Source of the DNA: Primorskyibacter aestuariivivens
GTDB taxonomy: Bacteria > Pseudomonadota > Alphaproteobacteria > Rhodobacterales > Rhodobacteraceae
Assembly: GCF_028023675.1 (NCBI RefSeq)
Contig: NZ_JAQIOZ010000001.1
Coordinates: forward strand, 248,001 to 312,000
Length of the DNA: 64,000 bases
Direction of reading: 5' to 3'
Program-made: the position numbers and the translations under genes
Part shown: one piece after another, positions 42,666-51,100 of the stretch
Position numbering within the stretch: position 1 is the stretch's first letter
How the letters are laid out: every line of letters begins with the position of its first letter
Notes under the pieces: generated by a model
Told to the model about the DNA's origin: nothing
Database searches by the model: none
Seen by the model: only the letters and a program-made list of their open reading frames with translations

Positions 42666-43694
42666 TTACAGCCCATTCCCCCGCAACTGGGCCAGCAGGG
42701 CCTGCATATCCTCAGGTAAGGGCGCCTCGAAATCGAGCCAATCGCCCGTGACCGGATGCGCGAATCCCAGCTTTGCCGCATGCAGCGCCTGTCGCGGAAA
42801 TCCCGCCAAAGCGCTCACCACAGGCTCCGGAAGAGCTTTTTGGGGCAGTTTGCGTTTGCCGCCATAGGTCGCGTCGCCGATCAACCCATGCCCGGCATGG
42901 GCCATATGCACCCGAATCTGATGGGTGCGCCCAGTCTCAAGGCGGCATTCCATCAGCGCCACCACCGGCGGCGTACCGAAACTCTCCAACAACCGTGCGC
43001 GTGTGACCGCATGTCGCCCGCCCTCGAAACAGACCGCCTGTTTCTGCCGATCGGTGCGGTGGCGCGCCAGTTGCGTGGTGATCTTCATGACATTACCCGG
43101 CTCGAAACTGATCCCGCGCAATCCGCGCAGCCGAGGATCGGCGGCATCCGGCACGCCGTAAACAATCGCCCGATAGGCGCGTTCGGCGCTGTGTTTCTCG
43201 AACTGCGCGGCCAGCCCGTGATGGGCCGCGTCGGATTTGGCGACCACCAACACGCCGCTTGTATCCTTGTCGATGCGGTGCACGATGCCCGGGCGCTTCA
43301 TTCCGCCCACCCCGGACAGCGTGTCACCGCAATGATGCAAGAGCGCATTGACCAGCGTGCCAGACGGCGTACCCGGCGCGGGATGCACCACCATGCCGAC
43401 CGGTTTGTTCACCACGATCAGCGCGTCATCCTCGAACAGGATATCCAGAGCGATATCCTCGGGCAGGATATGGCTCTCGGCCGCTTCCTCCAGCGTGATC
43501 GCCACCTCGGCCCCCTCGCTCACCTTGGCCTTGGGGTTCACCTCGACCTTGCCGTCCAGCGTGATGGCCCCGGCCTCCAACAGCCGCGCAAGCCGGGTAC
43601 GCGACAGCGCCGCCTCCTCTGGCACATCGCGGGCCAAGGCCTTATCAAGGCGGGCGGGCGGATTGGCGCCAATGGTGAAACGGAGTTCCGGCAT
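42666..43694 (-). CDS. rluD: RluA/RluD-family 23S rRNA pseudouridine synthase
   Basis: 342 residues. An S4 RNA-binding domain (LDKALARDVPEEAALSRTRL, LARLLEAGAITLDGK) precedes the catalytic domain with the signature HRIDKDTSGVLVVAKSD (catalytic Asp) and RLETGRTHQIRVHMAHAG. It isomerises specific uridines in 23S rRNA; RluD is the most likely member from size and domain order. Its ATG overlaps the ATG of the divergent DUF6476 gene in the sequence CATG. It runs toward rpoH. Confidence 0.92.
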   Translation of the reverse strand: MPELRFTIGANPPARLDKALARDVPEEAALSRTRLARLLEAGAITLDGKVEVNPKAKVSEGAEVAITLEEAAESHILPEDIALDILFEDDALIVVNKPVGMVVHPAPGTPSGTLVNALLHHCGDTLSGVGGMKRPGIVHRIDKDTSGVLVVAKSDAAHHGLAAQFEKHSAERAYRAIVYGVPDAADPRLRGLRGISFEPGNVMKITTQLARHRTDRQKQAVCFEGGRHAVTRARLLESFGTPPVVALMECRLETGRTHQIRVHMAHAGHGLIGDATYGGKRKLPQKALPEPVVSALAGFPRQALHAAKLGFAHPVTGDWLDFEAPLPEDMQALLAQLRGNGL

Positions 43695-44004
43695 GAATAT
43701 GGCCCCTGATGAGCATGACGATCTGCCCGAACCGTCGAACCTGCGTTTTCTGCGGGTGCTGGTGACGGTGCTCACGGGCGTGATGATTGGCGGGGTCATA
43801 CTGATCATCGTGCTGATTGTCATCCGCTTCCGTGATCCCGGTCCGCAGGTGCCAGAGGATCTGACCCTGCCCGCCGATGTGACACCGCAAGCGGTGACCT
43901 TTGGAACAGGATGGGTTGCGGTGGTCACCGATGATGACCGCATCCTGATCTTTGACCGGGTCACGGGCCGGATGACGCAGGAAGTCGCGGTCACTGGTAA
44001 CTGA
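43693..44004 (+). CDS. DUF6476 family small membrane protein
   Basis: 103 residues: a short acidic N-terminus, one membrane helix (VLVTVLTGVMIGGVILIIVLIV), and a C-terminal periplasmic-type domain with WVAVVTDDDRILIFDRVTG. GGAG lies 7 nt before the ATG at 43693, and a second ATG two codons on is possible. The gene is divergent from rluD with the start codons overlapping, so no promoter room exists between them. Its 3' end overlaps the convergent b-type cytochrome gene by 14 bp. Confidence 0.78.
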   Translation: MNMAPDEHDDLPEPSNLRFLRVLVTVLTGVMIGGVILIIVLIVIRFRDPGPQVPEDLTLPADVTPQAVTFGTGWVAVVTDDDRILIFDRVTGRMTQEVAVTGN

Positions 44005-44485
44005 GCGCGATCCAGACATGCACGGCAATGAGCGGTAACAGCGCCGAGGCCAGCGCGATATGCACCCACAGCCAGAGGTGATAGAGCCAGCTGCTGCGAT
44101 AGGGGATAACCTCGCGATTGAGCAGCCCGGTCGCGGCCACGGCGATAAAGGTCACCGCCAGAACCGAGGTCCAGGCATGACCAAAACGCACCGCATGGAC
44201 GGCAAAAAGCAGCGTTGTGGCCACCCCGACCCAGCGATGTGCCGTATAGTGTTTGCGTTGCTTGCGAGCGGGAGCTTTGCGGTCGCGGACCCAGAGCAGC
44301 ACCCATTGATAGAGGATCGCGGCGAGCAAGGCGGTGCCCGTGGCGACCTGCCATGACAAAGACCCCGCCCAGCGCGTGGGCTGCAGCGCGGTTTCGGCAG
44401 TAAAGACCAGCACCACAAGGGACAGCCCTATCAACCCGAGAATGACATAGGGCCGGCGCCGGACCCGCAGGATCAGCGCGGTCAT
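43991..44485 (-). CDS. Four-helix membrane protein, probable b-type cytochrome
   Basis: 164 residues with four membrane helices. Several His lie in or near helices (HYTAHRWVGVATTLLFAVHA, VRFGH, YHLWLWVHIALAS, LIAVHVWIAL), a spacing expected for two b hemes as in cytochrome b561 or ferric reductase-like proteins. It is coupled by ATGA overlap to the Tll0287-like gene, which itself overlaps the five-heme cytochrome gene. The three probably form one electron path from the membrane to periplasmic hemes. Heme binding is inferred. Confidence 0.75.
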   Translation of the reverse strand: MTALILRVRRRPYVILGLIGLSLVVLVFTAETALQPTRWAGSLSWQVATGTALLAAILYQWVLLWVRDRKAPARKQRKHYTAHRWVGVATTLLFAVHAVRFGHAWTSVLAVTFIAVAATGLLNREVIPYRSSWLYHLWLWVHIALASALLPLIAVHVWIALSYQ

Positions 44486-45315
44486 TGCCCCATCTCCTTT
44501 GCCGTGGTCAGGATCAGCGCCCGCATCACCGGATCCCCCGCCTTGGCCCGCACCGCGGCCATGAAGGTCGGTAGATCCGGCAGGATGCGGTTCTCTGCAT
44601 CGGGCCAGCCCGGACCGGCGGGCACGGGATCGGCAAAGCCCGCGGCCTTGTCGAGATAATCCTGATACGCCTCTTCGACCGAGCGGTAGAGTGCTTCGGT
44701 CACCTCCAGATATTCCGCCGCGGACAGGGTCGCCGCCGGATAGGTCCATGTGGTCGCCCCCATGATGTCACCCAGCGTCCAATCCGTCTTGGGGCTGTCC
44801 TCGTGTTCATTGTGACAGGTCACACAAGGCTGTGCCGAGGCAATGTCCGGATACATCGCCACCTCATCGCCGCGTTCGGTCTTTGAAAACACCGGTGCCG
44901 ATGTGGCACGCAACTGCTCAAAGGCATTGGCCTGCGCCCCCCTGAACAGGTTGGAGGCTTCGATCGGCGCGTCTGACCCCAGATACAGCCCCAGACGCGG
45001 CGGCTTGGCCTCCATCTTGGCCGCAGCCAGCCGCAGGAACAACGCGGGCAAAGGCCCCTTTTCGACCCCCGGCTCGGCCCAGTCCTCCCCGTATTTCAAC
45101 CCGGCCTTCAGCCCGCCCCCCACCACACGCGCGGTATAGGTGGAGCGGGCCGCATCATTGATTGCGTTTACCGCGTCGAACAGATGCACCACCGGCAACG
45201 CCCGCGCGTCGCTTGCGCGCGCCGCCTGTGACGGCAAGGGCGGCGGCGCGGTGACAAAGAGGTAAATAGCAAGGCAGACAAACCCGCCCGCTGCGATGAT
45301 CTTGTTCAGGCTCAT
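44482..45315 (-). CDS. Tll0287-like (DUF3365) monoheme c-type protein
   Basis: 277 residues with an N-terminal signal anchor (IIAAGGFVCLAIYLFVTA) and one heme c site, CVTCH at residues 164-168, in PCVTCHNEHEDSPKTDW, the hallmark of Tll0287-like/DUF3365 sensor or redox domains. The C-terminal half is helical. Periplasmic, membrane-tethered. In other proteins this domain senses redox state, often fused to signalling modules; here it stands alone in an operon with two cytochromes. Confidence 0.83.
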   Translation of the reverse strand: MSLNKIIAAGGFVCLAIYLFVTAPPPLPSQAARASDARALPVVHLFDAVNAINDAARSTYTARVVGGGLKAGLKYGEDWAEPGVEKGPLPALFLRLAAAKMEAKPPRLGLYLGSDAPIEASNLFRGAQANAFEQLRATSAPVFSKTERGDEVAMYPDIASAQPCVTCHNEHEDSPKTDWTLGDIMGATTWTYPAATLSAAEYLEVTEALYRSVEEAYQDYLDKAAGFADPVPAGPGWPDAENRILPDLPTFMAAVRAKAGDPVMRALILTTAKEMGQ

Positions 45316-45971
45316 TCCGGTTTCGCCTCATAGAGTTTACGTGATCCATAGTGAGGTGGCCCGTTTCGCAGATAGGCTTTGATCTGCTGTTCCGGGATGC
45401 GCGCCGCCATCAGACGGGGCGGCTCGAAAACGTGGTTGCCGTGAAAATCATGGCAGCCAAGGCAGCTTCCCCAGTTCTGCGCCGCGACCAGATCAACATG
45501 AGGCTGGTCCAGTGGATCGTTCTTCATCTTCAGGTCTTCATGGCAGGCGCGGCAAACGCCCATGTCGCTGGCGACACGCTCGTCCCTGTGCTCAGTATGG
45601 CAGCCAAGACAGGTATCCGCGGCCACGGTTTCCAGCGCCTCGATGAAGCGCGGCTCGCGGAACCGGTAAATCGGATGCCGTTCATTGGGACGCTCATGAC
45701 AGTTCAGGCAGGTCTCGGATGTCACCGGGGCCTTGCCGAAATCGGCACTGTCGGGGCGCAGCCTGATGGCATAATGCACATTCGCCTGAATTTGCTGGCG
45801 AATGGTTCCCGGGCTGGCTTCGTGGCAGCCCGCACAATCCACCTCGGCATGTCCGGACTGGATCGGCCCCTGAGCCAGCCACACCTTGGCCATTGGCGAT
45901 TCAAGCGCAACACCCCCAAGCACCATCACGGGCAATGCCATACACAACGCCGACTTCTTAAAGCCCAACAT
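45312..45971 (-). CDS. Five-heme periplasmic cytochrome c
   Basis: 219 residues. Signal-anchor helix at 5-25, then five CxxCH motifs at 46-50, 88-92, 121-125, 140-144 and 170-174, with additional His residues that could serve as distal ligands (HAEVD, NERHP, DQPH, HGNH). The layout resembles NrfB/cytochrome c3-type shuttles. The start at 45971 follows AGAGGG; the longer frame reaching 46136 has no ribosome site. First gene of a three-gene redox operon. Electron donor and acceptor unknown. Confidence 0.88.
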   Translation of the reverse strand: MLGFKKSALCMALPVMVLGGVALESPMAKVWLAQGPIQSGHAEVDCAGCHEASPGTIRQQIQANVHYAIRLRPDSADFGKAPVTSETCLNCHERPNERHPIYRFREPRFIEALETVAADTCLGCHTEHRDERVASDMGVCRACHEDLKMKNDPLDQPHVDLVAAQNWGSCLGCHDFHGNHVFEPPRLMAARIPEQQIKAYLRNGPPHYGSRKLYEAKPE

Positions 45972-46465
45972 GATCCCTCTGATCGCACCCCAAGCCAAAA
46001 ACACACGCTTAAGCTGTAAGTCATTTGTTAACAGTTCATTAAAAACGCCATGTTTCTGATGAATTTGTTTCCATTCTGGAAACATCAGTGCCGTGAGGGC
46101 CAGCACGGCACACACGACGCCATGGGCACGGAACACCGCTCCAATTCGGCACGCTCTTTGAGGCGAGTATCACATTGCTGCCGAATGCCTTGGCTAACGC
46201 GAAAGCGGTCCTGCCACACCACACGTTTAGCTAGAAAACCCAAGCCGTTGATTTAAGGCCAAAATACCCGCCTTACGCGTATCCAGTGCCACGTCGCTTC
46301 ACTCTTAGGCGAACTTATTTTCGGACATAGATCACAGTTTGACTCGCATTATCGTTGCGTCAACTTCGCCTCCGGCCCACCGTCTGCGCACGTTCTGGTT
46401 GACGCACCCGTCTCCAGAATCGCTTTTGAGATAACAAACGAACACACCAACCGGAGGACTTCCAC
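45972..46465. other. Intergenic region between divergent redox operon and beta-protein operon
   Basis: No gene is supported here. It must hold the promoters of both divergent operons. Visible dyads are GTTTCCATTCTGGAAAC (46067-46083) and GTGCCGTG/CACGGCAC (46088-46111). A TTGACT (46339) could be a -35 box but has no convincing -10. GGAGG at 46453 is the ribosome site of the next gene. Confidence 0.6.
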
Positions 46466-47200
46466 ATGCATTCCATTGCCATTGCCGCATCCGCAATCAA
46501 CTGGAACGGCGGCCAGCGCATCACCCTGCGCGCAGGCGACACAGCCACCTGCACCACCCTGCGCCCCGGGCAGATTTATGGCATCTTTGCCTATAACTCG
46601 GCCCAGAATGACAATGATGCTGATCTGGTCTGTGTCTGGTCAAACTCTCAACCGCCGGTCACCATCACGGTGCCGGGTACAACCGGGAACCATGGTCTGG
46701 CCTCGATGGGCTTTGTGTCCGGTGACGACACCCAGACCATCTCTGTCTCGCTGGGCACCAATTCCCAGAATGCACAGGTTGAGGTCTGGCTGGGTTCGGT
46801 CAGCATGCCGACCGACACATCGGGCCTCAGTAACCAGCAGCTTCCGGCCGATGGTACGCAGCATTCGTTCAACAAATATCAGCGCTATTTCGCCGTCCCG
46901 CCGTCGAGCTGGTACAACGTGACCCTCGTCAGCACGATCACCCAGTTCATCTCCTGCCAGTTCACGTCGAAAAAGGCCGAGGTCTTTGTTCTCAACGAAA
47001 CGGCGGCCGGTTTGCTGGATGGCCAGGTGGTGACCATGGGGCCCAAAGCCTCGGCCAAGGACACGGTCGTGATTACCGCCGTCCAATCCCAAAGCACCAG
47101 CGCCAACATCTCGGGCGGTGGCCAGCAATATGTCTGGATGAATGCCGACAGCGAACAGGATTCGCAGAGCGCCAGCATCGCGCTTCAGTCACTGACCTGA
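46466..47200 (+). CDS. Beta-rich protein A of unknown family (paralogue of next gene)
   Basis: 244 residues, no signal peptide, no membrane helix, and a regular alternation of polar and hydrophobic residues that suggests a beta-sandwich. Landmarks: INWNGGQRITLRAGDTATC, PPVTITVPGTTGN, KAEVFVLNETAAGLLDGQVV, and the end YVWMNADSEQDSQSASIALQ. These are shared in order with the protein at 47287. GGAGG lies 8 nt before the ATG. It opens the operon that continues to the 3321-residue protein. Function unknown. Confidence 0.8.
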   Translation: MHSIAIAASAINWNGGQRITLRAGDTATCTTLRPGQIYGIFAYNSAQNDNDADLVCVWSNSQPPVTITVPGTTGNHGLASMGFVSGDDTQTISVSLGTNSQNAQVEVWLGSVSMPTDTSGLSNQQLPADGTQHSFNKYQRYFAVPPSSWYNVTLVSTITQFISCQFTSKKAEVFVLNETAAGLLDGQVVTMGPKASAKDTVVITAVQSQSTSANISGGGQQYVWMNADSEQDSQSASIALQSLT

Positions 47201-47222
47201 CACGCACAGGCAACCGAAAACC

Positions 47223-47260
47223 GTCAGGGTCCCGGCACGTCATCTCGCCGGGACCCTGAC
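47223..47260 (+). repeat. Perfect 14-bp hairpin between genes A and B
   Basis: GTCAGGGTCCCGGC (47223-47236) and GCCGGGACCCTGAC (47247-47260) with a 10-nt loop. It starts 22 nt after the stop of gene A. No T run follows, so it is more likely an mRNA-stability or attenuation element than a full terminator. Confidence 0.75.
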
Positions 47261-47286
47261 CGGAACGTGGGGGATGCGCCTCGACC

Positions 47287-48093
47287 ATTGATTGGAACGA
47301 TGGACGGCTACTGACGCTTCAGGGGGGACAGACGGCACGCTGCGCCAGCCTGAAAACGGGGGAATTGTATGTTGCACTGGTCTATAACAGCTCTCAGCAC
47401 GACCAGACGGCGGATTTGAACGTGGTCTGGACGAACAGGAAACCACCGGTCACGGTGACGATCCCCGGCACCACCGGTGATGCGTCCATGGCCACGATGC
47501 TGTTCGTCTCCGGCACCGACACCGATTTCTTCAGCCTGTCTCTCGGAGCCTTCAGCGCCGCAACCCTTGAGATACTCCTTGTCAGCGTGTCGATGCCCGC
47601 CAATGCCAGTGGCATCACGAACACCGCGCTGGACGCCGACGGCAAGGTGTATCCCTTTCCCAAATTCACGCGCTACCACGCCGTCCCGCCGCAAGGCTGG
47701 AGCAGCATCAGCATGGCCAGTGCCACCCATCAGTTCATCAGCATCCAGATGCACAAGCAGCGTGCCAAGGTCATCGTGCTGAACAAAAGCGTCACCGGCC
47801 TGCATGCCGGACAAGTGCAGACATTCGGCCCCACCGCCAGCAAGGACACGGTCGTTCAGCCGGTATTCGTCTGCCAGCAGCATTACGAGAACAACCAGAT
47901 CAAGGGGACCGGCCAAAGCATCGTCTGGATGTGTACCGACAGCGTGCCAAACGCGCGGGATGCGAAAATCGCCCTGCAATCTCTGTCCACGGCCCGCGCG
48001 CTTTTCTCCATCACAGGCAGCTATGCCAGCAGGCTTTTGGCCCGTTCCAGCTGCACCCAGACCGACCCGCCACCGATCACACGCAACCCCTAG
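47287..48093 (+). CDS. Beta-rich protein B, paralogue of A, start unclear
   Basis: About 268 residues. It follows protein A motif by motif: IDWNDGRLLTLQGGQTARC, PPVTVTIPGTTGDA, KVIVLNKSVTGLHAGQVQ, and SIVWMCTDSVPNARDAKIAL, plus a 35-residue C-terminal extension. No ATG, GTG or TTG begins the frame where homology starts; ATT at 47287 would be the first usable codon. An ATG at 47274 with a G-rich site before it lies in another frame and meets TGA after five codons; a +1 shift there would join the frames. Either a frameshift, an ATT start, or a sequence error. Confidence 0.65.
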   Translation: MDWNDGRLLTLQGGQTARCASLKTGELYVALVYNSSQHDQTADLNVVWTNRKPPVTVTIPGTTGDASMATMLFVSGTDTDFFSLSLGAFSAATLEILLVSVSMPANASGITNTALDADGKVYPFPKFTRYHAVPPQGWSSISMASATHQFISIQMHKQRAKVIVLNKSVTGLHAGQVQTFGPTASKDTVVQPVFVCQQHYENNQIKGTGQSIVWMCTDSVPNARDAKIALQSLSTARALFSITGSYASRLLARSSCTQTDPPPITRNP

Positions 48094-48141
48094 CCCCATG
48101 CCCGCCACGTTTCCCGGGCCCGTTTGAAAGAGGACAAGACG

Positions 48142-51100
48142 ATGCAACTGACCCAATTGTCGGACACAGGCCTCTATCTTGAGAATGTCGATAGCCCGGA
48201 AACCGCTGTGTGGGGGCTGATGATGTATGGCAACCAGCGGCCACAAAGCGTCAATCTTGGCACCAGCTTTTCGAATGCGGACAGTTTCTATGTCTTCTTC
48301 CCGGCCGCCAACCGGGGCGCGGGATGGGCCGGTTTTGCCAAGTCCATGGACCAGCAGATGGACAATGGCACCAACCGGCGGTTTGGCTTCTTTGACAATG
48401 ACGCAACGCTTCTGGGGGTATTGAGCGTCACGGGCTCTGGCGGGTCGCAGGCGCTGAACGGTGGACAGGAGTTCAGTTTTCGAAATCTCACACTCAAGGT
48501 GCAGCAGCCTTCGACCGGTCAGGCGTCAGTCACCTATGACGACGGGTCGCAGACATTTTTCATCGAAAACCTCGCCGTTGGCGCACAACAGACGGTGCAA
48601 TGGCTGGCCACCCCGCCGGGGGGGCCACAGCGCCCCCTGACACCCACCGGCAATCTCGCCATCCCGGTCAGCGGCCCGACCCCGGGCGTGCTGCGCACCG
48701 AGTTGATGCTCAGCCTTGACGATCAAGCCGCGCTGGAATGCGGGCCGATGTATTTCGCCCCGAACAGCGGCGGCGGCGACGTGATTGCAACGCGTTACCC
48801 CACCTTCCTGTCCGGCGATGACGGGACCCATGTGGCGGTGACCGCCTTTGCGGATGTCGCCCAACAGACAGCGCAGGACCGCACCTATTTCGCGCTCACC
48901 GACACAACGCTGAAATCCGGGTTTTCCTCGGTTCTGGGACGTCAGATCACGCTCGCCCCGCGCGACGGCAGCAGTGATCCGCAGAAACTCAGCACGCGCT
49001 TTGTGCTGGCCGGCCGCCCGGTCACCGGCCCCGGGAAAAACGAGGCCTATTTTCTGACCCCCATGGGCGCGGTCTCCATGACACAGACGGGCAGCGCCAG
49101 TTCGGGCGAATTGCTCTGCGCCTATTCCGCGACGGAAAGCTTCAGCTTTGAAAATGGCGATGTGCTGCATTTCTGGCCCGGCAAAGCGGCATGGCTGGTC
49201 AACAGCCCGGAAACCGTGGGCGACAAGGGTGACAAGACCCCGGCCGTCTATCTGGACGATCAGGCCACGACCTCCTGGATCAGCCTGACCTCGGACGCGG
49301 CGCAGAACACCTATTTCAGCCAGCCGCAGGGCAGCCCGATCTACGAAGATGACGGCCAGACCGGCGATGCGACGGTGAAGCCCTACAAGCTGAAATTCAA
49401 ACCGATCCCGGCCTGGCCTGCGCTTGGCACCGATGCGGCCAATGCGACCTGCCCGCCTGTCCCGATGGCCCCCTATGGCGGGCTTCCCGGCCTGAACACC
49501 GACAGCAGCGCGCCTTTTACCTATCTCGAAAGCAAAGGCATCAACCCGGCCCGGCGGCAGGTTCTGAGCCAGTCCAACCCGCATCAGAGCCTTGCGCCCA
49601 TGATGAAGGTCGCCGCAGGCACGGAGGCCGGCACGCTGACCAACGCGATGACGCCGCTGGGCCTTGTTGGCGGGTTTGACAACAACAACCTCTGGATGAC
49701 CACCCATTTCGCCGTCAGCGGTGCGCAAAACAATCACAAGCTGCAATTCGAGGATATGGGCGAGGCCATTCGCGCGGCGTTTTATCAGAACCAGATTTTC
49801 ATGGTCATTGATCAGGACATGTCGAATGGCACGCCCCTGTTCACCTTTGGAAAATCCGATGCCACGGTTGAGTTGTCTGACTGGTTCTTTGACCTGCAGC
49901 TTCAGGGTGAAAACCCTGACGGCACGCCGCCCATCCTGATCATCAAGTTCTTCCGCGACAAATCCATCAAGGAACTGGTGTCGGACCGCGCGCTTTGGGA
50001 AGCGGCAACGACGTTTTCGTCGGACCCGAAATCGCGCGAAAGCCAAATCCTCGACATCATCACCACCGCCGAGGCAGCGGTGAAGAAAGACCCCAATTCG
50101 ATCTATGCGAATTTCGTGAAGATCGTGAATGACCCCAATTTCACCGGCCTGCTCGCGCTCAACACCGCGCTCGATCTTCAGGAACTGCCCGCCGTGATCA
50201 AGGCGCTTCTGGGCGGCATGGTGGATGAAAAGGGCAATTCCAACATCGCCGCCTTCCGCGCCCATCACGTGGGCGTGTCGATCTCGGACACTGGCAATGG
50301 CGGCGCGGTGGAGCTGGATTCAAGCTCGGTCTTTGCGCTGGTCGATTATGAGGATCCCGGCACCACCAATACCTCGCTGCAAATCCGCTCGGAGCAAGGT
50401 CTGGCGCGCGATCTTGATGTGCTCGATAGCATCTATCCCTGCGGCGCCAATGGGCTGACCTGCTATGGGTTCAAAGTGATCTACCTGCGGGCGCTGTTCA
50501 CCAACAATGCGCTGTCCAGTTTCGATGCCGAGGTCGACCTGACGGTGGACAATCTCTTTGCCGTGGGCGTCAACCTGGGCAACGATGCCACAACGACGGC
50601 AGACGGAGAAAAAGCCAATATCATCAAGATCAACGGCTCTTATTCCGAGCATGACGGCGCGCAGACCTATTCGTTCATCGCCAAGAAAACCTATGAATTC
50701 TCCTTTGACGACAACACCTATCTGAAGAAAATCACCTTTGACAAAGTCCAGTTCTCGGCCACCGAGGAAGAGACCGGCAACGCCACCACCTCGACCATTT
50801 CTTCGCGCTTCGCGATCTGGGGATCGATGGAGTTCAAGGAACTGGACTTCCTCGACATGCTCAGTTTCGAAAAACTGTCCTTTGCCGATCTGGGTATCGA
50901 GATGAGCTATCAGCTCATCGCCAACCCGCCCCCTGCGCAGCCCGAAACCCGCGACCTGTCGTTGAAATTCTCGCCCGGCAACCTGCGGTTCGATTTCGGC
51001 CAGACCAAGCAGCGCGACGGTGACAAGAGCCTGCTCGCGCTCCTGCCCTTCAAGCTCAAGAGCTTCCTTTACAGCGAAAACGGTCAGGACATCTCCAAGC

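Noticed and set aside
46039-46256. Short ORFs of 61-68 codons in the gap before gene A
   Set aside because: No ribosome site, no motif, and they overlap one another on opposite strands.
48526-50268. 580-codon ORF on the minus strand within the giant gene
   Set aside because: Shadow frame of the giant gene with no protein-like motifs.
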